NCBI GenBank assembly: GCA_964548225.1
Contig: CAZJQP010000029.1
Location: forward strand, 1-49,624
Direction: 5' to 3'
DNA: 49,624 nucleotides
From: CALMEH01 sp964548225
GTDB taxonomy: Bacteria; Acidobacteriota; Blastocatellia; Pyrinomonadales; Pyrinomonadaceae
Shown in pieces: positions 41,701-48,150 of the stretch (position 1 is the stretch's first letter; every line of letters begins with the position of its first letter). A program made the position numbers and the translations under genes. Below the pieces are notes generated by a model. That model was not told where the DNA came from. It made no database searches and was given only the letters and a program-made list of their open reading frames with translations.

Positions 41701-43412
41701 ATTGCTGAACTTAAAAAGCGGTTAATCACAAATCCGCGAATCACGCTGTTGGCGGCGTTGCTTCCCGTGTTGAAATTTCGGTCAAACTGAAAACAGCGCG
41801 AATTGACTGTTGCCCCTGCGCCGTTGATTTCGACAATAGGTGTGCCGTTAAAACCGGGTTGCGTTGTTGCATCGAGCGTTACGGTTTCGGTAATGTCCCG
41901 CAAAAACTGAAAATCGATTGCAATCGAAAAGGGCGCAGAACCGGCGAGGTTAAAACGAATCTCGTCTGCGCCCGCAAGGGCGTTTGTTTCGCCGATTGCC
42001 GCTTGCAAAGTGCATTCACTATTGCCCGCGGCTGTTTCACAAACGCCATTGCCGGGAGTTGCGTCAAATCCTAAACCTGTCGAATTTACGGTAAAAATCG
42101 CTTGCGGCGCGGTCATTGCAACGGCGGGAACAGTTTGATTTTTCAGCAAAAACAAAAGGTCATCCAAACCGTCTTTGTTCAAACGCATCGGAAGTGCGGC
42201 GATTGCTTCGCCGTCAAATGTCGCCAATAATTCGCTCTTTCCGAAGATATGAATTTGACGATTTTCGCGGTCAAGCAAAATCAAATCATCCGTTGAACCA
42301 CTTGAGGAAACTCGCGCCTTGAAGATTTTAGAAGGGGAGAAAGGGAGAAGGGGAGAAAGGGAGATTTTTTCGTTTGAAATGTTTTCGGCTTCATTTTTGC
42401 GGATTTTGTTGAGTTCATTATTTTTGGTTAATACGACAATTTCTGTTGTGTTTTCGGCAAAATTTCCTGCCGTCATCGCAAGAATTTTTGAATCGAAACT
42501 TTGCCGATTAATGACGGCTTCGGGGACTTCTACATTTTCGCCGCGAGTCAATTTTCTATCGCGCCCGTGAATCAAAATAAATTCGTTATCCGCCGCAACC
42601 GCCAAATCGCCAAAGGCATCATCAAACTGAACAATCTGCAAATTACTTGCCGCTTTCGGTAAATCAAACGATTCCGAAAATCTGCAATCCGAATTCTGCA
42701 AACCGCAATCGGCTAACGCTCCGCGCCAATCTTCGTAAATTAAAACTTTTGCGCCCGATTCGTTTTCTATCGCTATGGCTAAATCTTCCGTTCCGTCATT
42801 GCGGTTCAAATTTCCTGCAACTAAAGCAGTAATATTTCCGCCGACCTCAATTTTTTGAACATCGCCAAACGCGCCGCGTCCATCGCCTCTGAAATAATTC
42901 AATTTCGCGTCGCCGTTTTGCGCCGTAACAACGTCTTGGAAAGAGTCATTATTAAAATCGCCAACGCCGATAAAATCAGGTTTTTCGTCAACCGCAAAAA
43001 TCGAAGCCTCAGCCAAAAACGGTGAAATCTTTTCGCCTCGCGCATCGCGTCCGGCAGGGAAAATGCTCAGTTCATTGCCACGATGAAGAGTGAGCAAACC
43101 GCCGTTTTCCGTCGCATAACCCGCAATCAAATCCGGCACACCGTTGCGGTCAAAATCGTCTGTGGCAAGCACGGTCGGTTCGGAATTTTGCAAATCGGCA
43201 AGCAAATTTTCCTCAGCCGACACCTGAGTTTCGATGGTTTCGCCGTCAGTAAATTTCAACCGCGTTCCGCCGCGACCTTCGGCGTTTAGAACTTTAGCGG
43301 ATTCGATTTTCAATTTTTGATTCGCGCCCGAAACGCGCAGATTTTGCCAGCCGATAAAACTGACCAAACCAACCGATAGTAATACAAATAATGTTGCTCG
43401 AAACGATTTCAT
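38778..43412 (-). CDS. Large surface protein: FG-GAP, CSLREA, beta-helix and BACON domains
   Basis: The start is the ATG at 43412, with GAGGAGA 9 nt upstream. The 1544-residue exported protein (TM-like signal 'FRATLFVLLSVGLVSFIGW') has N-terminal FG-GAP/VCBS repeats (about 45-330), a CSLREA-type segment (about 440-500; 'GVCETAAGNSECTLQAAIGE'), and a right-handed beta-helix (about 520-860) with LGTN/VISGN-type repeats. Three BACON-like domains follow (about 985-1260; 'CPWTATSNAGFITGVNPTN', 'ITVTVNQ'), then a run of five C-terminal FG-GAP repeats of about 48 residues with Ca-binding DYDGDGKTDIAVFRPS (about 1295-1540). A G-rich in-frame repeat (42334-42361) encodes part of a loop. It starts the operon that also encodes the cluster B sigma and anti-sigma factors. 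Confidence 0.9.
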   Translation of the reverse strand: MKSFRATLFVLLSVGLVSFIGWQNLRVSGANQKLKIESAKVLNAEGRGGTRLKFTDGETIETQVSAEENLLADLQNSEPTVLATDDFDRNGVPDLIAGYATENGGLLTLHRGNELSIFPAGRDARGEKISPFLAEASIFAVDEKPDFIGVGDFNNDSFQDVVTAQNGDAKLNYFRGDGRGAFGDVQKIEVGGNITALVAGNLNRNDGTEDLAIAIENESGAKVLIYEDWRGALADCGLQNSDCRFSESFDLPKAASNLQIVQFDDAFGDLAVAADNEFILIHGRDRKLTRGENVEVPEAVINRQSFDSKILAMTAGNFAENTTEIVVLTKNNELNKIRKNEAENISNEKISLSPLLPFSPSKIFKARVSSSGSTDDLILLDRENRQIHIFGKSELLATFDGEAIAALPMRLNKDGLDDLLFLLKNQTVPAVAMTAPQAIFTVNSTGLGFDATPGNGVCETAAGNSECTLQAAIGETNALAGADEIRFNLAGSAPFSIAIDFQFLRDITETVTLDATTQPGFNGTPIVEINGAGATVNSRCFQFDRNFNTGSNAANSVIRGFVINRFLSSAIFSDASGTTNLRIEGNYLGTNVNGTAALPNGNGIELGRNGHTIGGTNIAARNVISGNNSNGIRIGLVSASSNVTMQNNFIGTDKTGTVDLGNAGDGIKAGNIGGASAIIKDNVISGNGLSGVDFDSSTGTFSGLTVEGNFIGTDLTGNLDLGNDNRGLRISGYNSSNIGGTSNNLRNIISGNGKDGIELRFNENANVQGNFIGLKSDGTTPLTNDRNAILLSNLSEGTTIGGGTPVIGSCDAPCNRFGVGATGSGIAITNAIVPNPLSPESGNGLDNIAFNLSFTRFFLASLGIDLGADGRTANDLGDGDTGPNNLQNHAEVNQCQQTGGNNAFCDASLNSNANAAFNVDFYLNAANGATVESKFLGTQNVTTNAQGNALFTFTFNASIPNGASVSAITRRTSNGNTSEDSPPRLFSSTCTYQVTPLFLNVPAEGGNSSVTITTQTSCPWTATSNAGFITGVNPTNSNSSGTVSFNVSVNNGAPRTGTLTIAGQTVTVNQTSNCTYSISPQTVNLSGASQFSTVNLTTQAGCDWTGASNSPFINSVTPSGVGSSVINFAVTANDGAPRMGTFTVGGQTVTVNQTSCTLSVSPTSGTAGAQGASSFNLRTFITTESGCPWTISGGGNGMIPIPDAGTSSSSVGFDVGQNDSTARTLIATISNSVVSVTFTIQQSGKNASLDFDNDNKAEKATYGTSNNLIENPFSEVNSAPAVIADWRVTNSSNGNQSSTPFGQTDDKLVPGDYNADGKADFAVFRPSTGTWFIARPTGIPAQNFDAIPFGISTDIPVPNDYDGDGKTDIAVFRPSNGTWWILRSSDGGLTVVQWGLNGDKPVSGFYDADGKADIAVWRPTDRTWYILNSSDGSFRFNQFGLSSDKPVPADFDGDFRNDIAVFRPSTGEWFILQSGNNTLRGLNWGLATDKLAPADFDGDLKTDVAVWRPSTQTWFILQSINGVPQIVQQGQSGDTPIQSALIPE
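42331..42366. repeat. G-rich tandem repeat inside the large surface protein gene
   Basis: On the plus strand two copies of GAAGGGGAGAAAGGGA lie in tandem, giving four G-runs (42334-42337, 42343-42345, 42350-42353, 42359-42361) with 4-5 nt loops, a G-quadruplex-type motif. In the minus-strand reading frame it adds a Ser/Pro/Leu-rich stretch (SLSPLLPFSPSKIF) between FG-GAP blades. The plus strand is the template strand, so a quadruplex could affect transcription. Confidence 0.6.
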
Positions 43413-43459
43413 AACTTTTTTTCTCCTCATTTTATTGCCGAAACGGGCGATTTAATTGG

Positions 43460-43488
43460 TTAGGCGCGAAATGCGGAAAAATGTTACA
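43460..43488 (-). promoter_or_regulatory. ECF-like promoter of the surface-protein/sigma/anti-sigma operon
   Basis: On the minus strand: TGTAAC, 16 bases, CGCCTAA. The same two blocks and spacer occur on the plus strand at 43498-43526. The -10-like block ends 48 nt before the ATG at 43412. Such a layout with a TGTAAC -35 block and a CGxCTAA -10 block is typical of ECF-dependent promoters. Confidence 0.65.
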
Positions 43489-43497
43489 GATTTTTTT

Positions 43498-43526
43498 TGT
43501 AACTTTTTGGAATTCGCTTCGCCTAA
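43498..43526 (+). promoter_or_regulatory. ECF-like promoter of the CHAT-TPR gene (cluster B)
   Basis: On the plus strand: TGTAAC, 16 bases, CGCCTAA, with TTTTT following TGTAAC closely as in the opposing copy at 43460-43488. The -10-like block ends 48 nt before the ATG at 43574, the same distance as for the divergent gene. A TATAAT (43553-43558) closer to the ATG has no clear -35 partner. Confidence 0.65.
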
Positions 43527-43573
43527 TAAAAATAGTTAGGTAAAAATTAAGTTATAATCATTAAAGTTTCGCT

Positions 43574-46066
43574 ATGTCGTTTATCATTCGCATTACATTT
43601 TCGGTAATTATTCTAGGCTTTGCCGCGTTGAGTATTTTGGCGCAGGAAACGAAAATTGCAGAAGCCGAAAAAATGTTTGCAGAAGCCGAAAAACTTGAAA
43701 AAACTTGGTGGATTGAAGGTAATTTGCTGAAAATTTTCCAGAATTACGAAAAATCTCTGACAATTTGGCGTGAGCTTTCCGACAAGCGGCGCGAAGCAGA
43801 AACGCTGATTCGCTTTGCCAAAATCATTCAGCGACACGATTTGAACTCCGAAAAAGCAAAAGATTATGCCGCGCAAGCCGCCAAAATTTTTAATGCGCTC
43901 GGCGATGCCGAAGGCGAGGCTTTGGCAATCGAAATAGTCGTTTGGCGAGAAAGTTTTTCTTCGAAAGCAAAAGCTGAATTGCTCTTAGAGCAAGCCTTAG
44001 CTCTGGCGCGAAAAGCGAAATCGCTGCGAGCAGAATTGCAGATTTTGGAAACTTACGCCGGCATTTTCAATGAAACGGATTACGAAAAAGCTCTCAAATC
44101 GCTCGAAATAGCTTTGCCTTTGGCGGAAAAAAACAATCTGAAAGAAAATCTGGCGCGGATTCATTTTATCTTCGGTCTGATTTATTATCGGCTCGGCGAT
44201 TATGAAAAATCGCTGTTTCATTACGAACAAGCGCATAAATTTTACAAAGAAGCAGGCGATTTTCATTGGGCGACGACTTCCGTAGAAAACGCCGCGCTTG
44301 TCTATAATTTACTTGAACAGCCTGAAAAAGTTATCGAAAGTTACGCGGAAGCCTTGCCGTTTCGCCGTGAAAATAGACATTTGACGGCGGTTGCCGATAA
44401 TTTGACGAGTATTGCGGCGGCGTTGGTCAAATTGAATGAGCCGAAAAAAGCGTTAGAAAATCTGGCGGAAGCGATGCAGATTTATGAAAAAAGCGAAAAT
44501 AAATACGGCATTGCTTGGGTTTGGCGTGTGCAGGGCGAAGTAAATTTCGCGCTCGGAAAATTTGAAAAAGCGATTGAATATTTTGAAAAATCGCGCGATT
44601 TGCAGAGCGAATTGAACGAGCAAAACGGCGTGGCAAAAGCGATTTATTGGTTAGCGAAAACCGAATTTGCACGAGGAAATTTGGCGGCGGCGAAACGGCA
44701 GGCGGAAACGGTTATAAATTTCATCGAAAACCAGCTTGCAGGTATAAAAAAGCAAGATTTGCGTCTTTCGTTTTTTGCCGCGAGACACGATTATTACGAA
44801 CTTTATATCGAAATTCTCCAAAAACTCGGCGAAACCGAACAAGCCCTCGAAGCAAGCGAAAAATCACGCGCTAAAAATCTGTTTGAAATCCTTGCGGGCA
44901 AACCGAATCCGAAAATTTTGAGCGCGAAGGAAATTCAAAATTCGTTGGACGCGGACACGGCTTTGCTCGAATTTTCGCTGGGCAGAAATTCTTCGTTTGT
45001 TTTCGCCGTAACCCGCGAAAAAATTGCGGTTTATAAATTGCCGAAAGCGGACGAAATCGAACTGCTCGTGCAAGATATTCGCCTTGCGCTTTCGGAAGCC
45101 GGACGGCGAAATTATGCGCGTTTTGTAACGGCTTCGCGGCGGCTTTATGAAATTTTATTGAAACCTGCCGAAGCCGATTTGAAGACGAAAAAAAATCTAC
45201 TCATCGCACCCGACGCTTCGCTTAATTATCTGCCGTTTGACGTTTTGCTGACTGCCGAGCCAAACCGTATCGGTCGCGCCGATTTTCAAAAATTGCCTTA
45301 CGCAGTTCACGATTGGGCAATTCATTACACGCCTTCGGCAAGCGTTCTTGCCGAAATTACAAACCAAAAACCAAAGCCCAAAACCCAAACCTCAAAGACT
45401 GATTTTGTTGCATTTGGCGACCCGATTTATGGTGAAATTGATGTGATTGCCTCAAATCGCGTGAAGCGTTTTGTGAATGAAGTTTTCAATTCGGCAACTT
45501 TGCCGCGCCTTTCGGATTCAAACCGCGAAGTTACGAATATTGCGGCAAATTTCGGCTCGTCATCGCGGATTTTTCTGCGCGGTGAAGCAACCGAACAAAA
45601 CGTCAAACAAACCGGCGAAATCGGCTCGGCGCGGATAATCCATTTTGCGACACACGGCATTGTCAACGAGCGTCAGCCGCAATTTTCGGGTTTATTGTTG
45701 AGTCAAAATTCAAACTTAAGCGAAGACGGTTTGCTCCAAACCGAGGAGATTTATAATTTGAATTTGAGTGCCGATTTGGTAGTTTTGTCGGCGTGTCGGA
45801 CGGCTTTGGGCAAAAATTTGCGCGGCGAAGGAGTGATTGGTTTGACACGCGCATTTTTACGCGCCGGTTCAAAATCGGTGGCGGCAACGCTCTGGCAAGT
45901 CGAAGATATTTCAACCGCCGATTTGATGATTGATTTTTACAAAAACCTAAAAACCGCGCCCGATAAATCTGCCGCTCTCCGCGAAGCAAAACTTTCGATG
46001 CTCAAAAATCCGCGCTTTGCACATCCGCATTTTTGGGCTTCTTTTGTGATGAGCGGGATGAAATAG
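43574..46066 (+). CDS. TPR-CHAT caspase-like protease, exported
   Basis: The 830-residue product has a signal peptide (FIIRITFSVIILGFAALSIL, cleaved near AQE), TPR repeats (about 30-440), a coiled part, and a C-terminal CHAT domain (about 490-830) with the His in RIIHFATHGIVN (about residue 693) and the Cys in VVLSACRTALGK (about 740). The usual 'GEGVIGLTRAFLRAGSKSVA' follows. It is divergent from the surface-protein/sigma operon and shares its promoter type. A Pro/Lys/Gln-rich linker (NQKPKPKTQTSKTD, about 595-610) lies within the CHAT domain and is encoded by AAACCCAAAACC-like repeats at about 45360-45397. It likely acts in the periplasm. Confidence 0.92.
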   Translation: MSFIIRITFSVIILGFAALSILAQETKIAEAEKMFAEAEKLEKTWWIEGNLLKIFQNYEKSLTIWRELSDKRREAETLIRFAKIIQRHDLNSEKAKDYAAQAAKIFNALGDAEGEALAIEIVVWRESFSSKAKAELLLEQALALARKAKSLRAELQILETYAGIFNETDYEKALKSLEIALPLAEKNNLKENLARIHFIFGLIYYRLGDYEKSLFHYEQAHKFYKEAGDFHWATTSVENAALVYNLLEQPEKVIESYAEALPFRRENRHLTAVADNLTSIAAALVKLNEPKKALENLAEAMQIYEKSENKYGIAWVWRVQGEVNFALGKFEKAIEYFEKSRDLQSELNEQNGVAKAIYWLAKTEFARGNLAAAKRQAETVINFIENQLAGIKKQDLRLSFFAARHDYYELYIEILQKLGETEQALEASEKSRAKNLFEILAGKPNPKILSAKEIQNSLDADTALLEFSLGRNSSFVFAVTREKIAVYKLPKADEIELLVQDIRLALSEAGRRNYARFVTASRRLYEILLKPAEADLKTKKNLLIAPDASLNYLPFDVLLTAEPNRIGRADFQKLPYAVHDWAIHYTPSASVLAEITNQKPKPKTQTSKTDFVAFGDPIYGEIDVIASNRVKRFVNEVFNSATLPRLSDSNREVTNIAANFGSSSRIFLRGEATEQNVKQTGEIGSARIIHFATHGIVNERQPQFSGLLLSQNSNLSEDGLLQTEEIYNLNLSADLVVLSACRTALGKNLRGEGVIGLTRAFLRAGSKSVAATLWQVEDISTADLMIDFYKNLKTAPDKSAALREAKLSMLKNPRFAHPHFWASFVMSGMK
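45360..45397 (+). repeat. CAAAACC-type short tandem repeats in frame in the CHAT gene
   Basis: Five degenerate CCAAAAC/CCCAAAA 7-mers encode the linker NQKPKPKTQTSK. Units of this style are found in spacers elsewhere in the window, so the linker may have arisen from such a repeat. Confidence 0.45.
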
Positions 46067-46160
46067 AAGCTAATCAAAAAGCTGCCGACACGACCAAAAA
46101 TCTATTATTGACTTACCTTATGCGATGCGCGGTTTTCAGCCTGCGAATGCGGGCGATAGT

Positions 46161-46316
46161 ATAAAGCCCCGTGCGTGAGCGCGGGGAAGATGGCAACCAA
46201 CCATTAAAGCTATCGAAGATAGCGACAGCCGGTTGAATTTTTAAACCTCTGTCGCCCGTTTCACGGGCTTTAACATTTTTGGATCGCCAACCCCGCGCTC
46301 ACGCACGGGGCTTTAT
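46161..46316. repeat. 156-bp element with 26-bp perfect terminal inverted repeats
   Basis: Arms 46161-46186 and 46291-46316 are perfect inverted complements (26 of 26), rich in GC. Within lie GCTATC/GATAGC (46209-46223) and GCCCG/CGGGC (46254-46268) hairpins. It has no coding capacity. It matches in size and build the elements at 9989-10131 and 23529-23704, though the sequences differ. Possibly REP/BIME or MITE-like. Confidence 0.8.
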
Positions 46317-46322
46317 GCTGAC

Positions 46323-46337
46323 ACTCGCTCCGCGAGT
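46323..46337. repeat. Short GC-rich hairpin
   Basis: ACTCGC (46323-46328) and GCGAGT (46332-46337) pair around a TCC loop. It is followed by an A-run on the plus strand, so it would not terminate the CHAT transcript by itself, though it may protect its 3' end. Confidence 0.4.
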
Positions 46338-46394
46338 TAAAAAAAACGACCTTCGTGTAAGTTGAATTATTGAGACAGTTTCAAGACATTTTAT

Positions 46395-46540
46395 CTCAAG
46401 CTAATGCTTCATCATCTTGAGATAATGCTTCTCCTTCTTGAGCTAATGCTTCTCCTTCTTGAGCTAATGCTTCATCATCTTCGGTTGATGCTCCATCATC
46501 TTCGGTTGATGCTTCATCATCTTAGGTTGATGAAGCATTT
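46395..46540. repeat. 21-bp minisatellite, about six to seven units
   Basis: Units of the form CTTGAGCTAATGCTTCATCAT (with CTTCGGTTGATGCTCCATCAT-type variants) run in tandem. On the minus strand one frame (46620 to 46396) reads as acidic heptapeptides such as EALAQEG and ASTEDDE, but is broken by a TGA and a TAA. This looks like the decayed repeat part of an old coding region or a drifting minisatellite. Confidence 0.7.
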
Positions 46541-46723
46541 TCTCAAGAAGCCGGAGTATCTTCTTTGGATGATGGCTCATTATCTTGAGCTAATGACACT
46601 TGTGCTTGAGCTTTTTTCAATTATCTTCGGTATAGTTTTGATACTTCCGAATTTGATGGGGTAGAATCATAAACAAACTTGCGCTTTTGTGCGTAAAACC
46701 TGCAATAATTAAGGAATCAATTT

Positions 46724-48058
46724 ATGCGAAAAATTTTATTTACGCTGATTTTTGTCTTGTTCGTTCAAATTGGCTACGGACAAGTGAAAGTCGCACCTTT
46801 GAATATTAAACAAAGGACTCTGCCAAATGGTATGAAAGTCGTTTCGGTGCAGGATAATTCAAGCCCGACGGTGGCGATCCACGTTTGGTATAATGTCGGC
46901 TCAAAAGACGATCCAAACGGACGTTCAGGCTTTGCACATATGTTCGAGCATTTGATGTTTAAATCAACAAAAAATATGCCGAACGAGAAGATGGACAGAT
47001 TAACCGAAGATGTCGGCGGTTACAATAATGCTTCGACGTATGACGATTTTACGAATTATTATGAAGTCGTGCCGTCAAATTATCTCGAAACTTTGCTCTG
47101 GGCGGAAGCTGAAAGAATGGTCAATTTGAATGTTGACGATAAGAATTTTGCGTCGGAGCGCGATGTTGTCAAAGAAGAATTTCGCCAACGCATTTTGGCA
47201 AATCCTTACGGAATGCTTTTCGGACAATATCTCGAAAAACTTTCGTTCACAACGCATCCTTATAAACGTCCGGGCATCGGCAATTTGGAAGAATTGCAAG
47301 CCGCAACGGTTGAAGACGCGAATAATTTTTACAAAACTTATTATCGTCCCGACAATGCGGTTTTAATCGTTGTCGGTGATTTCGAGCAAGCGCAGTTTGA
47401 CGCTTGGACGGACAAATATTTCGGCAAAATCATTACCAATAAAATGGCAATTCCGCGTGTTACGGAAGTTGAACCCGAACGCACCGAAGAAAAAAGATTT
47501 ACACAAACCTCGCCGAATGTTCCGTTTCCTGCCGTGGCGATAACTTATCTTGCGCCGACTTCAAAAAGCGAAGATATTCCCGCGCTGAGAATTGCCGAAA
47601 CGATTCTGGCAAGCGGTGAAAGTTCGCGGCTTTATCAATCAATGGCGCGAACCGGCATTGCACAGGAAGCCTCGTTTTACACGGATATTCGTGTTGACAA
47701 AGGTTTGCTCGTATTTTATGCGATTGCTTCGGAAGGCAAAACGGCGGAAGATTTGGAAAAGGGAATTTTGGCGGAACTTCGCAAAATCCAAAACGCTTTC
47801 GTTTCGCAAAACGAACTCGTCAAAGCTAAAAACCAACTCATCACGCGCACCCTGCAAGAACGCGAAACCAACGACGGCAAAGCCGGCGCAATCGAACGCG
47901 CCATCGCTTATCAAGGCGACCCGACCGCCGTTAATTCCGACATCCAAAAACTTCAAAACGTAACGCTTGCCGACGTGCAACGAGTGATGAAAAAATATTT
48001 TACCGACAAAAACCGCGTGATTATTTACTACCAAAAAGATGATGCAAGTAAAAAGTAA
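46724..48058 (+). CDS. M16 metallopeptidase, active subunit
   Basis: The 444-residue exported protein has a signal peptide (RKILFTLIFVLFVQIGYGQ, cleaved near residue 20). The inverted zinc motif HxxEH is intact: His72, Glu75 and His76 in FAHMFEHLMF, with a downstream Glu region in NYYEVVPSNYLETLLWAEAE. M16 enzymes degrade oligopeptides in the periplasm or process peptides. The length matches half of a full pitrilysin, consistent with a two-subunit enzyme. AAGGA lies 8 nt before the ATG. The next gene encodes a second M16 protein without the zinc motif. Confidence 0.95.
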   Translation: MRKILFTLIFVLFVQIGYGQVKVAPLNIKQRTLPNGMKVVSVQDNSSPTVAIHVWYNVGSKDDPNGRSGFAHMFEHLMFKSTKNMPNEKMDRLTEDVGGYNNASTYDDFTNYYEVVPSNYLETLLWAEAERMVNLNVDDKNFASERDVVKEEFRQRILANPYGMLFGQYLEKLSFTTHPYKRPGIGNLEELQAATVEDANNFYKTYYRPDNAVLIVVGDFEQAQFDAWTDKYFGKIITNKMAIPRVTEVEPERTEEKRFTQTSPNVPFPAVAITYLAPTSKSEDIPALRIAETILASGESSRLYQSMARTGIAQEASFYTDIRVDKGLLVFYAIASEGKTAEDLEKGILAELRKIQNAFVSQNELVKAKNQLITRTLQERETNDGKAGAIERAIAYQGDPTAVNSDIQKLQNVTLADVQRVMKKYFTDKNRVIIYYQKDDASKK

Positions 48059-48150
48059 AAAGGCAAAAGGAAAAAATAAGATGAAAACTAAGAATATAAA
48101 TAAACGATGTGGATTGGCGACAGCAATTTTTGCCTTTTTACTTTTTACTT
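48046..48150. repeat. 23-bp perfect inverted repeat across the M16 gene junction
   Basis: Positions 48046-48068 and 48128-48150 are perfect inverted complements (23 of 23) built from AAAAGTA/TACTTTT 7-mers. The left arm contains the first gene's stop codon (48056-48058) and ends inside the ribosome-binding region of the second gene. The loop contains the second ATG (48081), and the right arm encodes the hydrophobic core of the second signal peptide. Pairing would hide the ribosome-binding site of the second M16 gene. Confidence 0.75.

Larger units (their letters stand above)
46067..46723. other. 657-bp gene-free region with a palindromic element and tandem repeats
   Basis: No gene is convincing here. 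The region contains the 156-bp inverted-repeat element (46161-46316), a short hairpin (46323-46337), a 21-bp tandem repeat (46395-46540), and a leader before the first M16 gene. An 86-codon plus-strand open frame over the tandem repeat is a heptad Leu/His/Met-rich reading and unlikely to be a gene. Confidence 0.75.

Noticed and set aside
46395..46540. Possible CRISPR array
   Set aside because: The 21-bp units are directly adjacent with no unique spacers, and no cas genes are nearby.
46404..46664. 86-codon plus-strand frame of Leu/His/Met-rich heptads
   Set aside because: It is the reading of a 21-bp minisatellite. The opposite strand gives the more protein-like, but broken, frame.
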